Source: Centipeda periodontii DSM 2778
GTDB lineage: Bacteria > Bacillota > Negativicutes > Selenomonadales > Selenomonadaceae
Assembly: GCF_000213975.1 (NCBI RefSeq)
Contig: NZ_GL892076.1
Coordinates: 101,854-165,853, forward strand
Reading direction: 5' to 3'
Length of the DNA: 64,000 nt
Both the position numbers and the translations under genes were made by a program. Positions within the stretch are counted from its first letter, which is position 1; each line of letters begins with the position of its first letter. This document shows positions 33,383 to 42,321 of this stretch, piece after piece. The notes beneath the pieces are model-generated. The model searched no databases. It was not told where the DNA came from and saw only the letters and a list, made by a program, of their open reading frames with translations.

Positions 33383-35230
33383 ATGGCAATGGAAATCTCA
33401 CGCCGCACTTTTATCAAAGGCACTGCGGCGGCGGGCGTAGTTCTCATGTCCGGCGCCTATCTCGGCTGTGGGAACAAGAACATTCCCGCACAGGTCAGGC
33501 ACGGCGACGTGACCTACGACGTGCTCATCATCGGCAGCGGGGGTGCCGGCATGCGCGCGGCGCTTGCCGCGACAAAGGACAAGGACATAAAGGTCGCCGT
33601 CATGTCGAAACTCATGCCCACGCGCTCAGCGTCAACAATGGCGCAGGGCGGCATGAACGGCGTCACGGGGGTCACGGACGACAAGGACACGGTCGAGTCG
33701 CATACGTTTGACACGATCAAGGGCGGGGACTATCTCTGCGATCAGGACGCCGTTGAATACTTCGCCGAGAACGCGGGCAAAACCATCTACGAGATGGACT
33801 ACATGGGCTATCCGTACAACCGTCAGAAGGACGGACACTTCCATCAGCGCAAGATGGGCGGCTCATCCCACGCACGCGCATCCTACTTCGAAGATCGTGC
33901 AGGGCATGCGATGGTGCACGCGCTCTTCGAACAGTGTCTTGCACATGACGTGGACTTCATCTCCGAATGTCAGATGCTTGAAATCACGATGACGGACGCA
34001 GGCAAGCTCGCGGGCGTTGTCGCTATGGATATGCGTACGGGCGACCTCATCGGCATCCCCGCAAAGACCGTCCTCATCGCAACGGGCGGCTACGGACGCG
34101 CCTACTGGGTACGCACATCCAACCCGTACAGTTCCACGGGCGACGGCATCGTCGCGGGCATGAATGCGGGCATTCCGTTCAAAGACCCAGAGATGGTGCA
34201 GTTCCACCCGACGGGACTCTCCGTCAACGGCGTGCTCCTCTCCGAGTCGAGCCGCTCCGAGGGTGCGCTCCTCATCAATAAGAACGGCGAGCGTTTTATG
34301 TCGCGCTATGCTCCGGAGAAGATGGAGCTCGCGACGCGTGACATCGTAGCACGCGCGATTGCAACCGAGATCGAGGAGGGACACGGCATCGGCGAGGGGC
34401 TGACCGCAGGCGTCTACCTTGACTTTACAAAGATTCCAGCCGAACGCATCCGCGAGCGCCTCGGGCAGGTCGCCGACCTATCGCTCCGCTTCGCGGGCGT
34501 TGACATCACGAAGGCCCCCGTGCTCATCAGCCCGACCTGCCACTACTCGATGGGCGGGCTCGAAATGGCGGACTTCCATACGGGCGCAACGCGCGTCCCC
34601 GGCATCTACACGGCAGGTGAGGCGAGCTGCGTCTCCGTGCACGGCGCGAACCGCCTCGGCGCAAACAGCCTCTCCGAGGTTCTGGTCTTCGGCAAGACCG
34701 CCGGCGAGGGTGCCGCTGCCTACGCGAAGGAGCATGCTTACGAGGGCAGTCAGGATGCGCTCACGGCAGGCTGCACAAAGTGGAAGGATCGCTTCGACAA
34801 GGTGACCGCGCGTCCGCACATGAACAACCGCACCGTGCCCGAGATCCGCGACGCAATGGTCGATACCATGTGGTTTAAGGCGGGCGTATTTCGGAATGGT
34901 CCGCAGCTCGAGGAGGCGGCAAAGGAGCTGCATGCGCTCGAGGAGGACTACAAGAACTGCTTCGTCGGCGACACGTCCCATGTATACAACACAGCGTTCG
35001 CACAGTACGTCGAGCTCGGCAATATGCTGCAGATCTCCCATGCCATCGTGCAGGGCGCGATTGCACGCAAGGAGAGCCGCGGTGGTCATTCACGCCGTGA
35101 TTTCCCAAAGCGCGACGACGCGAATTTCCTCAAGCACACGCTGATCTTCAAGAAGTCGGACGGCAGCTATGCTGCGGAGTATCAGGATGTCGTCATCACG
35201 AAGTATCCGCCGCAGGAAAGGAAGTATTGA
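33383..35230 (+). CDS. mfrA: Tat-exported fumarate reductase flavoprotein (MfrA/SdhA-like)
   Basis: 615 aa. The N-terminus carries a twin-arginine motif (SRRTFIKG) and hydrophobic stretch, so the subunit is predicted to be periplasmic. FAD loop VLIIGSGGAGMRAALAA (about residue 48), substrate motifs QFHPTG, CHYSMGGLE, and FAD-binding GEASCVSVHGANRLGANSL. In FrdA/SdhA a His in RSHT attaches FAD covalently; here the segment is RSASTMAQGG with no His, so FAD is probably non-covalent. With the next two genes it matches the 8-methylmenaquinol:fumarate reductase type (MfrABE) known from Wolinella and Campylobacter. The ribosome site is GAGGAGAC. Confidence 0.82.
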   Translation: MAMEISRRTFIKGTAAAGVVLMSGAYLGCGNKNIPAQVRHGDVTYDVLIIGSGGAGMRAALAATKDKDIKVAVMSKLMPTRSASTMAQGGMNGVTGVTDDKDTVESHTFDTIKGGDYLCDQDAVEYFAENAGKTIYEMDYMGYPYNRQKDGHFHQRKMGGSSHARASYFEDRAGHAMVHALFEQCLAHDVDFISECQMLEITMTDAGKLAGVVAMDMRTGDLIGIPAKTVLIATGGYGRAYWVRTSNPYSSTGDGIVAGMNAGIPFKDPEMVQFHPTGLSVNGVLLSESSRSEGALLINKNGERFMSRYAPEKMELATRDIVARAIATEIEEGHGIGEGLTAGVYLDFTKIPAERIRERLGQVADLSLRFAGVDITKAPVLISPTCHYSMGGLEMADFHTGATRVPGIYTAGEASCVSVHGANRLGANSLSEVLVFGKTAGEGAAAYAKEHAYEGSQDALTAGCTKWKDRFDKVTARPHMNNRTVPEIRDAMVDTMWFKAGVFRNGPQLEEAAKELHALEEDYKNCFVGDTSHVYNTAFAQYVELGNMLQISHAIVQGAIARKESRGGHSRRDFPKRDDANFLKHTLIFKKSDGSYAAEYQDVVITKYPPQERKY

Positions 35231-35231
35231 T

Positions 35232-36194
35232 ATGGACGTGCAGCTCAAAATCCATCGCTTCGTCGAGGGGAAGAAGTGGGTGGACACCTATACCGTCCCC
35301 ATCACCACGGGCCTGACCGTCCTCAATGCGCTGACCTACGTCAAGGAGAAGCTCGACCCGACGCTCTCCTTCACGAGTGCATGCCGCTCGAGCATCTGCG
35401 GCGCATGTGCCGTCCGCGTGAACGGCAATGCCGAGCTCTCCTGCGAGGTGCTCGTCGAGGATCTCCTCGCACGTTATCAGACAGAGGAGCTGACCATCGA
35501 ACCGCTCGGCAACTTCACCGTCATCCGCGATCTCGTCGTGGACTGGGATCCGAAGTACGCACGCATCAAGAAGGTAAAGCCCACACTGCACCCGAAGGAC
35601 GATTTCACATCCGAGACCGGCTGCCTGCAGTCGCCCGAGGACTTCAACAAGTACAAGAAATATGCGGGCTGCATCCTCTGCGGCTCCTGTGTCTCCGAGT
35701 GCAATAAGAACACGCTGAACGCAGACGACTTCCTCGATCCGTTCGCCTTTGTCAAGGCGGAAAAGCTCGTCGCAGACTCGCGCAGCAAGACACCCGCCGA
35801 ACATCTGAAGGCGGTGCTCGACGCGGGCCTCTGGCGCTGCTTCAACTGTCAGGAATGCACGGCGAAGTGTCCGAAGGGACTCGATCCCGCAGGTGCGATT
35901 GAAAAGCTCAAGGAGGCGACGTTCCGTCACCATCTCGACGACAACGTCGGCGCACGCCACGCCAAGGCAATCTATGACGACATCTCCGAGTCCGGTACGC
36001 TCGACGAGTCAAAGCTCAACATCAAGTCCGAGGGCTACTTCATGTCCGCTCTGCGCCTGCCAATGGCACTGCGCCTCATGAACACGGGCAAAATGGATCC
36101 GCTCGCGAGCCATCCCGTCAACCCTGAGATCAAGACCATTGCCGCGATCGTAAAGGCGGCGGAGCAGGCGGACAAGGAGGAGGCAACATCATGA
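35232..36194 (+). CDS. mfrB: Fumarate reductase iron-sulfur subunit (MfrB/SdhB-like)
   Basis: 320 aa, longer than classical FrdB (about 240) through its C-terminal extension. A plant-type 2Fe-2S ligand set (CRSSICGACAV ... LSC, about residues 52-72) is followed by two ferredoxin-like clusters (CILCGSCVSECN about 145; CFNCQECTAKCPKG about 208). It passes electrons from the CCG subunit to the flavoprotein. It starts one base after the mfrA stop with GGAAAGGAAG upstream, and overlaps mfrE by 4 bases. It has no signal peptide, so export would be with Tat-bearing MfrA. Confidence 0.87.
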   Translation: MDVQLKIHRFVEGKKWVDTYTVPITTGLTVLNALTYVKEKLDPTLSFTSACRSSICGACAVRVNGNAELSCEVLVEDLLARYQTEELTIEPLGNFTVIRDLVVDWDPKYARIKKVKPTLHPKDDFTSETGCLQSPEDFNKYKKYAGCILCGSCVSECNKNTLNADDFLDPFAFVKAEKLVADSRSKTPAEHLKAVLDAGLWRCFNCQECTAKCPKGLDPAGAIEKLKEATFRHHLDDNVGARHAKAIYDDISESGTLDESKLNIKSEGYFMSALRLPMALRLMNTGKMDPLASHPVNPEIKTIAAIVKAAEQADKEEATS

Positions 36195-37060
36195 AGTACG
36201 CATTATTTCCGGGCTGCGTCCTCGAGGGAGCGGCCGCCGAGGCATATACCTCGCTCAAAGAGGTCTGTGCGCGTCTTGCCATTGATGTAGAGGAAATCCC
36301 GAACTGGACGTGCTGCGGTGCCTCGCACGCGCAGGGCGTGAACGACCTCGCCGCGCTCGCCGTCAACGCACGCAACATCTCCATTGCCGAGCACATGGAT
36401 CTGCCGATCCTGACCGTCTGCAACACCTGTACCTTGCAGCTGCGCGCGGCAAAGTATCGGCTCGACCATGACGCAGCGCTCAAGGAGAAGGTCAACGCCA
36501 TCCTCAAGGAGGCGGGGCATCCATACGCATATCAGGGAACAAGCGAGATCACACACTTCCTCTGGGTGCTTGACGAGCACCCGGAAGTCCTCGACGGAAA
36601 AATTACGGACGCGCTCAAGGGCACGCAGGTCGCCTGCTACTATGGCTGCCACATTCTGCGCCCTGCGCTCATCATGAATCACGAGAGCGGCGATTATCCC
36701 GAATCGTTCGAACGCCTTGTGCGCCGCCTCGGCGCAGAGCCCGTCTGGTTCGACGCGGGACGCAAGTGCTGCGGCTTCCACGCACAGTTCACGGCGGAGC
36801 ACGATGTGCTGACCGTCACGGGGCAGATCGCAGCGAGCGCCGACCGTGCCGGAGCAAATCTCATCGCGACGCCCTGTCCCCTCTGCCAGATGCAGCTCGA
36901 CATGTACGGACCCGAGGGACGCGAGGCGGTGCACTCACAGACCGATATGCCTGTCCTCCACCTGCAGCAGCTTGTCGGGCTCGCGCTGGGCATGACGCGG
37001 GACGAAGTTGGATTTAACCGTCACGTTTCCGCGCGTGAAAAATTAAAGATCGGGGGCTGA
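36191..37060 (+). CDS. mfrE: CCG-domain subunit of fumarate reductase (MfrE/SdhE/HdrB-like)
   Basis: 289 aa with two CCG cysteine domains, as in heterodisulfide reductase HdrB: FPGC...PNWTCCGASH...CNTC (residues 6-80) and CYYGCHILRP...RKCCGFHAQF...CPLCQMQLD (about 155-240). In type E succinate/fumarate reductases this subunit replaces the haem/membrane anchor and takes electrons from methylmenaquinol. It has no membrane helix. It overlaps mfrB by ATGA. A large hairpin terminator follows. Confidence 0.86.
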   Translation: MKYALFPGCVLEGAAAEAYTSLKEVCARLAIDVEEIPNWTCCGASHAQGVNDLAALAVNARNISIAEHMDLPILTVCNTCTLQLRAAKYRLDHDAALKEKVNAILKEAGHPYAYQGTSEITHFLWVLDEHPEVLDGKITDALKGTQVACYYGCHILRPALIMNHESGDYPESFERLVRRLGAEPVWFDAGRKCCGFHAQFTAEHDVLTVTGQIAASADRAGANLIATPCPLCQMQLDMYGPEGREAVHSQTDMPVLHLQQLVGLALGMTRDEVGFNRHVSAREKLKIGG

Positions 37061-37076
37061 GCCCTTTTCACGGGAC

Positions 37077-37168
37077 TGCCCACAGCTGTGCCTCGCGTAT
37101 ATGAGTCGGATATGGCATGAAATCACGTATCTTCCGACGCATCGCGAGGGCAACTGTGGGCATTTTTT
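37077..37168 (+). terminator. Large structured terminator after mfrE
   Basis: TGCCCACAG (37077-37085) pairs with CTGTGGGCA (37154-37162); inside, CCTCGCG (37091-37097) pairs with CGCGAGG and GTCGGA with TCCGAC. A T run follows. It is unusually long for a terminator and could be a processed RNA. The rest of the 37061-37393 gap is AT-rich with the palindromes listed next. Confidence 0.7.
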
Positions 37169-37285
37169 CATTTTATTCGCATGTAATTACAATTTAACGA
37201 AAGTAGATGGAGGATATTGTCTATTATAATAGAATATATGCAATGAATACACTCTTATAAATTTGCTTCAATAGCTAAAATTGTC

Positions 37286-37300
37286 TTGCTATTTTAGCAA
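37286..37300. promoter_or_regulatory. Palindrome upstream of deoR-type gene (possible autoregulatory operator)
   Basis: TTGCTATTTTAGCAA is a perfect inverted repeat (TTGCTA / TAGCAA). Related half-sites (AGCTAAAATTG at 37273, TAGCAATTTTGCGCTA at 37295) surround it, and TCTATTATAATAGA lies at 37221-37234 with a TATAAT inside. Confidence 0.35.
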
Positions 37301-37393
37301 TTTTGCGCTACACTGGAAAAAAAGGATGGACGGCTCATTGATTGCAGATATATGAGCGCTGCCAATTTCATCTGCGCAAAGGGAGTGAATATC

Positions 37394-38161
37394 ATGTTTC
37401 TGGAAGAGCGCCAAGAGCTCATCGTCCGCATGGTGGAGCGTGACGGTAAAGTCAAAGTCAAGGAGCTCAGCGCCAAATTCAAGGTGACCGAGGACTGTAT
37501 CCGCAAGGATCTGGGATCGCTCGAGCGACAAGGACGACTGAAACGCACCTATGGCGGCGCTGTGAAACTAACACAGAGCGTTCATATGATCGAGGTCAGC
37601 CGTCATCGTCACATGGATGTCGAGGCAAAGCGCCGCATCGCGCAGGCTGCTGTTTCGCTCATCCAGGATAAGGACATGGTCTTTCTCGATGTGTCGACGA
37701 GCAACCTCGCCATTGCGGAACTTCTCATGAAGAGCGACCGCGATCTGACGGTTGTGACGAACATGGTCGATGTACTCGGCGTGCTCGCGCGCAACCCCCG
37801 CATCGAGCTGATCTTTGCGGGCGGACAGATCAACCGCGGACGCGACGGGTTCTGGGGCGGCATGACGCAGGACTTCATCGGCAGGCTCAAGCCCGACATC
37901 GCATTCGTCGGCGCGGTCGGCGTGGATGTCAAGGGCAACAGTGTGTCCACCTACGACATCGACGACGGACTGAACAAGGCACGCATCATCGCGCGCAGCA
38001 AACGCGCCTACGTGGTGGCGGAGGCGCGCAAGCTCTCGACGGACGGCAACTATGACTACACTCCGCTCAACGCGCTCGCAGGGCTCGTGACGGATACGGA
38101 ACCACCTTCGGACATTCGCGCGGCGGCGGCAGAACTCGGTGTGGATATCGTACTGCCCTAA
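37394..38161 (+). CDS. DeoR/GlpR-family transcriptional regulator
   Basis: 255 aa. N-terminal DeoR winged helix (ERQELIVRMVERDGKVKVKE ... DCIRKDLGSLERQGRLKRTYGGA, residues 5-55), then the sugar-phosphate isomerase-like sensor domain with KDMVFLDVSTSNLAIAELL and FVGAVGVDVKGNSVST. Such regulators usually repress sugar genes and respond to a phosphorylated sugar. No sugar operon is adjacent, so the target is unknown. The start at 37394 follows AAAGGGAG. Confidence 0.9.
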   Translation: MFLEERQELIVRMVERDGKVKVKELSAKFKVTEDCIRKDLGSLERQGRLKRTYGGAVKLTQSVHMIEVSRHRHMDVEAKRRIAQAAVSLIQDKDMVFLDVSTSNLAIAELLMKSDRDLTVVTNMVDVLGVLARNPRIELIFAGGQINRGRDGFWGGMTQDFIGRLKPDIAFVGAVGVDVKGNSVSTYDIDDGLNKARIIARSKRAYVVAEARKLSTDGNYDYTPLNALAGLVTDTEPPSDIRAAAAELGVDIVLP

Positions 38162-38183
38162 GCATCGCATACTGTTCGGAATG

Positions 38184-38217
38184 AAAAAGCCGAGGCGGCT
38201 CTTGCCGTCTCGGTTTT
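38184..38217 (+). terminator. Rho-independent terminator after deoR-type gene
   Basis: AAAGCCGAGGCGGC pairs with GCCGTCTCGGTTTT around TCTT, followed by T residues. Confidence 0.85.
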
Positions 38218-38252
38218 CTTGTGCAAAAATATAGAGAGAAAGGAGTTTTTGC

Positions 38253-39140
38253 ATGGAAGATCTTCTCGCGCACTGCACGCTCTGTCCGCGTCGCTGCGGC
38301 GTGAATCGCATGATGGGGGCGCGCGGTTTCTGTGGTGCGGGACATACGGTGCGCGTAGCGCGCACGATGCTCCATCAGTGGGAGGAGCCGTGCCTTGTCG
38401 GCGTGCACGGCGCGGGCGCCGTGTTCTTCTCCCACTGCACGCTGCGCTGCGTCTACTGCCAAAATCACGCGATCAGCCACGAGGGCGGCGGCACGGAGAT
38501 GAGCACGGAGGAACTTGCCGCACGATTTCTGGAGCTTGCGCGCGAGGGAGCTGCAACGCTCGATCTTGTGACACCGACGCACTACACACCGCAGATTCTC
38601 GATGCGCTCACACGTGCACGCGCGCAGGGGCTGACGCTCCCCGTGGTCTGGAACACGAGCGGCTATGAGACGGTGGAGAACATCATGCGCCTTGCAGGTG
38701 CGGTGGACATCTACCTGCCCGATCTGAAGTATGATACGGAGGAAAGCGGGCGGCTCTACTCCGCCGCACCGGATTATGCGGCAGCGGCGTGGGCGGCGCT
38801 CGGGGCAATGGTCGCGCAGGTTGGCGCGATTCGCTTTTCCCCCGACGGTCAGCTTCTCGGCGGCGTGCTGGTACGACATCTCGTGCTGCCGGGGCACCGT
38901 CACGAGAGCATTGCGCTCGTGCGGCGGCTGTGGGAGACGTTCGGTGATTCCGTCCAGCTCAGTCTGATGCGGCAGTATACGCCGCTCTATCGTGCCGCAG
39001 AGTTCCCGCCGCTCCACCGCCGCCTGACAACGTTTGAATACGAGAGCGTGGTGAATGCGGCACGTGAGCTTGGGATGAAGCGCGTCTATGTGCAGGGTGC
39101 GGAGGCGGTGGGGGCGCAGTATGTACCGGATTTTGAGTGA
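38253..39140 (+). CDS. Radical SAM protein, PflA-related (COG1313 type)
   Basis: 295 aa. An N-terminal cysteine cluster (CTLCPRRCGVNR ... GFCGAG) is followed by the radical SAM motif CTLRCVYCQN (about residue 62). This domain order is that of uncharacterised PflA-like proteins and not of the true activase, which is encoded at 44-790. It ends QGAEAVGAQYVPDFE. It may activate a glycyl radical enzyme encoded elsewhere or modify another substrate. AAAGGAG precedes the ATG. Confidence 0.85.
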   Translation: MEDLLAHCTLCPRRCGVNRMMGARGFCGAGHTVRVARTMLHQWEEPCLVGVHGAGAVFFSHCTLRCVYCQNHAISHEGGGTEMSTEELAARFLELAREGAATLDLVTPTHYTPQILDALTRARAQGLTLPVVWNTSGYETVENIMRLAGAVDIYLPDLKYDTEESGRLYSAAPDYAAAAWAALGAMVAQVGAIRFSPDGQLLGGVLVRHLVLPGHRHESIALVRRLWETFGDSVQLSLMRQYTPLYRAAEFPPLHRRLTTFEYESVVNAARELGMKRVYVQGAEAVGAQYVPDFE

Positions 39141-39160
39141 TTGGATTCGATATTATAACG

Positions 39161-39336
39161 GAGCAGTGTGAACCCAACGCGAACGCTTAGTTACGCAAGT
39201 GATCGTGCGCTTGTACGCTTAAATACCGTCGGACTTCTTAAACGCGCTTCGCTTGAACGAAAGAAATCCGACGGGGCGTACCGCGCACTTTACTCACTTG
39301 CTCCACTAGGGTTCGCTTTTGGGCATCACACTGCTC
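39161..39336. mobile_element. MITE-like 176-bp palindromic element
   Basis: The ends GAGCAGTGTGA (39161-39171) and TCACACTGCTC (39326-39336) are perfect inverted repeats. Inside, GCGAACGCTTAG, CGCAAGTGA, GTGCGC, GTACGC and CCGTCGGA are mirrored by matching segments on the right arm. It encodes nothing plausible. It sits between convergent genes. Confidence 0.65.
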
Positions 39337-39392
39337 TATGCATATGCACGGCATAACGTCGTTGATTCCCTCAACCACACCAAGCATGTCAT

Positions 39393-42062
39393 TCACCCTC
39401 TCGCCCTCATAATCCCTTTCCACGCAGCCTTTCTCAGCATGTCCGCAGGAATCATGGTCGCGGCAAGGAGGAAGACAAGCACCCAACCGCCCGCGTGAAT
39501 GGGCGTCGTGCTGAACATGCCGCCGATCCACAGCCCGATATCGTGCGGAATATACGGCGCGTTGATGATTGCCGCCATGATGAGGACGATCATCACCCAT
39601 ACCTTGAGAAAGCCCGGATTCTCTCCAAGCGCACGGAAGATGCCGAAGCCCGTGGAGCGCACGTTGAAGCCGTTCATCAGCGAGGCGAGGACGAAAAGCA
39701 GGAAGTACGCCGTATAGTGCTCCGCTTTCCCGTCAAAGACGGCGGCAATATGCACGTTCGTCAGAAAATAGAAACTGAGCAGGACAAGCCACGCTCCCAT
39801 GCAGACGATCTGCACGCTCATTGCCGGGCTGATAAGGTTCGCATCGCGGCTGCGCGGCTTTTCGCGCATGTAGCTCTCGTGCGCAGGTTCATTGCCGAGC
39901 ATGATCGCGCCGAGGCTGTCCATGACGAGGTTGATGAAGAGGAGATGCGTGACGCGTAGCGGCTCGATGATGCCGAAGAACGGCGCAACGGCGCTCACGA
40001 CGACCGCCGCGATGTTGATGACAAGCTGAAAGCGGCAGAATTTCAGGATGTTGTTGTAGATCGTGCGTCCGTAGAGAATCGCGTCCTTAATCGAGCGAAA
40101 GTTATCATCGAGGATGACGATATCCCCCGCGTCACGCGCCGCCTCCGTGCCGCTGCCCATCGCAAAGCCGACATCCGCACGGCGCAGTGCGGGTGAGTCA
40201 TTCACGCCGTCCCCCGTCATGCCGACGACGAGGTTCATCTTCTGCGAGAGTCGCACGATACGGGACTTGTCCGTCGGCAGTGCGCGCGCGATGACGCGCA
40301 GCTGCGGCAAAACGCGCTGTACCTCATCATCGCGCATCTGCGCGAGGTCGCTGCTCGTGAGCACGAGATCGCTGTCCTCGCGCAGGAGGCCCGCATCACG
40401 CGCGATCGCAACGGCGGTCTCGCGCCGATCGCCCGTCACCATGACGACCTGCACGCCCGCCGCCTGCACCTCCGTGATCGCCTCGCGCGCCTCGGGGCGC
40501 ACATCGTCACGAATAGCCGCAAGCCCGATGAGAACCACATCCGCGTTGATCTCGTTCTTTCGGAAGGGCTGCTCCGAATACCCGAACGCCAGCACGCGCA
40601 TTGCACGCGTCGCATAGGCGTTTATTTTTTCGTTCAGTGCCGCCGCGTCAAACGGCACGAGTGTCCCATCCGCTCGGAGCGCGTACTTCGCACGTGCAAG
40701 CAGTGCCTCGGGCGCCCCCTTGTAGACGACCGTACCGCGCGCAGGCAGCTCCGCCTGACTGAACTTGTTCGTCGAGTTGAAGGTCTGCCGCTGCCCTGCG
40801 CGGCAGCGTTCATCTGCCTGCATCGCACGGTACGTTTCGACGCCCAGAAAACGCATGACCGCCTGATCGGTCGGATTGCCGCCAACGACACTGCCGCTCT
40901 CATCATACATGGCGGCGGAGTTCATACCGATCGCGAGCTTCAGCTTTTCATGGAGGACGGCATGCTCCTCGGGCGCGATGACCGTGCCGTCCGCCGTAAA
41001 GAATTCCACGACCTCAAGCTGTCCGCCCGTGATCGTACCCGTTTTGTCGCTGAAGAGGATGTTCAGCGAGCCCGCCGTTTCGATGCCGACCGCACGCCGC
41101 ACGAGGACGCCGCGTGCGAGCATCCGACTCGTATTCTGCATGAGGACGAGCGAGATCATGAGCGGCAGCCCCTCGGGTACGGCGCAGACGATGATGAGGA
41201 TCGCGAGCGAGACCGCCTGAATCACATCCACAAGGATCGCACTCCATCCCAGCATGACATATGCCTCAAGCCCACCCGCACGCAGGACGAAAAACATCAT
41301 ATAGAGCGAGATGATGACCAGTCCTGAGACGTAGCCGAACGCCGAGATCTGATCGGCGAGCTTCGCAAGCTTCACCTGCAGGGGAGAGTCCGGCTCACGC
41401 GCCTGCATCTCCGCCGCCATCTTCCCCATCATTGTCTGCACGCCGACGCGGCGCACCTCCATCACGCCCTCACCGTCAAAGACGACGCTCCCGCGAAAGA
41501 GTGTCGCATCATCGACGAAGGTGTCGCCCGTAACCTCTTCGGGAAAGCGATAGAGGATGTCTGCGGGAACCTTCGGGCACTCCTCCGTCTCCCCGTTGAG
41601 TGCCGAATTGTTGACGCGGAGTTCCCCCGCGATGAGCATTCCGTCCGCCGGGATCTTGTTCCCGCCCTGCAGGATCACATGATCACCCACAACGATGTCG
41701 TCCACGGGCAGCACGAGGAGCCCGCCGTCGCGGCAGACCTTTGCCGTATCCTTTGCCGAGCTTGCACGCAGAGCACGGTACTCTGTATCGCTCGCCACAT
41801 TCGTCCGCGCCGTCACCGTTGCGACGATGATGACGGTCACGATCGTGCCGATCGGCTCGTAGATCTCCGCATGCCCCGCGAAGTACATCGCGATCATAAG
41901 CGCGACCATCACGAGCAGGATGCGGATCATCGGATCGCGGAACGTCTCTAGGAACGCCTCTCCAAACGTCACCCACGCAGGCTCCGGAATGGTATTCGCG
42001 CCGTATTGCACGCGCGATGCTTCCGCCTCAGACGATGTAAGTCCCGTGAATTTCAACGGCAT
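39393..42062 (-). CDS. P-type calcium-transporting ATPase (PMCA-like, type IIB)
   Basis: 889 aa. Phosphorylation site FSDKTGTITGG (about residue 340), MVTGDRRETAVAIARDAG, hinge GMTGDGVNDSPALRRADVGFAMG, the ion-site motif VCAVPEGLP in helix 4 and FINLVMDSLGAIMLGNEP in helix 6, which point to type IIB Ca2+ pumps. The actuator TGES motif appears as LNGETEE. The start MPLKFTGLTSSEAE is family-like, but AAAAGGGG abuts this ATG; a TTG two codons later is better spaced and could be the true start. Predicted calcium export. Confidence 0.9.
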   Translation of the reverse strand: MPLKFTGLTSSEAEASRVQYGANTIPEPAWVTFGEAFLETFRDPMIRILLVMVALMIAMYFAGHAEIYEPIGTIVTVIIVATVTARTNVASDTEYRALRASSAKDTAKVCRDGGLLVLPVDDIVVGDHVILQGGNKIPADGMLIAGELRVNNSALNGETEECPKVPADILYRFPEEVTGDTFVDDATLFRGSVVFDGEGVMEVRRVGVQTMMGKMAAEMQAREPDSPLQVKLAKLADQISAFGYVSGLVIISLYMMFFVLRAGGLEAYVMLGWSAILVDVIQAVSLAILIIVCAVPEGLPLMISLVLMQNTSRMLARGVLVRRAVGIETAGSLNILFSDKTGTITGGQLEVVEFFTADGTVIAPEEHAVLHEKLKLAIGMNSAAMYDESGSVVGGNPTDQAVMRFLGVETYRAMQADERCRAGQRQTFNSTNKFSQAELPARGTVVYKGAPEALLARAKYALRADGTLVPFDAAALNEKINAYATRAMRVLAFGYSEQPFRKNEINADVVLIGLAAIRDDVRPEAREAITEVQAAGVQVVMVTGDRRETAVAIARDAGLLREDSDLVLTSSDLAQMRDDEVQRVLPQLRVIARALPTDKSRIVRLSQKMNLVVGMTGDGVNDSPALRRADVGFAMGSGTEAARDAGDIVILDDNFRSIKDAILYGRTIYNNILKFCRFQLVINIAAVVVSAVAPFFGIIEPLRVTHLLFINLVMDSLGAIMLGNEPAHESYMREKPRSRDANLISPAMSVQIVCMGAWLVLLSFYFLTNVHIAAVFDGKAEHYTAYFLLFVLASLMNGFNVRSTGFGIFRALGENPGFLKVWVMIVLIMAAIINAPYIPHDIGLWIGGMFSTTPIHAGGWVLVFLLAATMIPADMLRKAAWKGIMRARG

Positions 42063-42150
42063 CCCCTTTTCTAAAAACGGCTCTATGATAAATGTTGCGG
42101 AACATGGGTGGACACATGAAACATTCCGTAATATGTGCCGAAGAACTTCT

Positions 42151-42315
42151 AGGGAATCGCTGATAAAATGAAGTCCGTCAGATTGGCGTAGATTTTTTCG
42201 TCCGGTTGAGGAGGCAAACCGGACGCAGAGTGGTGCTCTGTGGAGGATTTGCCGACGAAAAGCGGGCAAAAAAGATGCGCCAAGATGATGGTGCTGAATT
42301 TATCAGTGCTTCCCT
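42151..42315. mobile_element. MITE-like element with imperfect terminal inverted repeats
   Basis: Left end AGGGAATCGCTGATAAA and right-end complement AGGGAAGCACTGATAAA match at 15 of 17 positions; similarity continues inward (TTGGCG, TTTTTT, GGCAAA). If the repeat is read as GGGAA..., a TA dinucleotide flanks both sides, as after IS630/Tc1-type insertion. No transposase frame remains. Confidence 0.6.
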
Positions 42316-42321
42316 AACACA

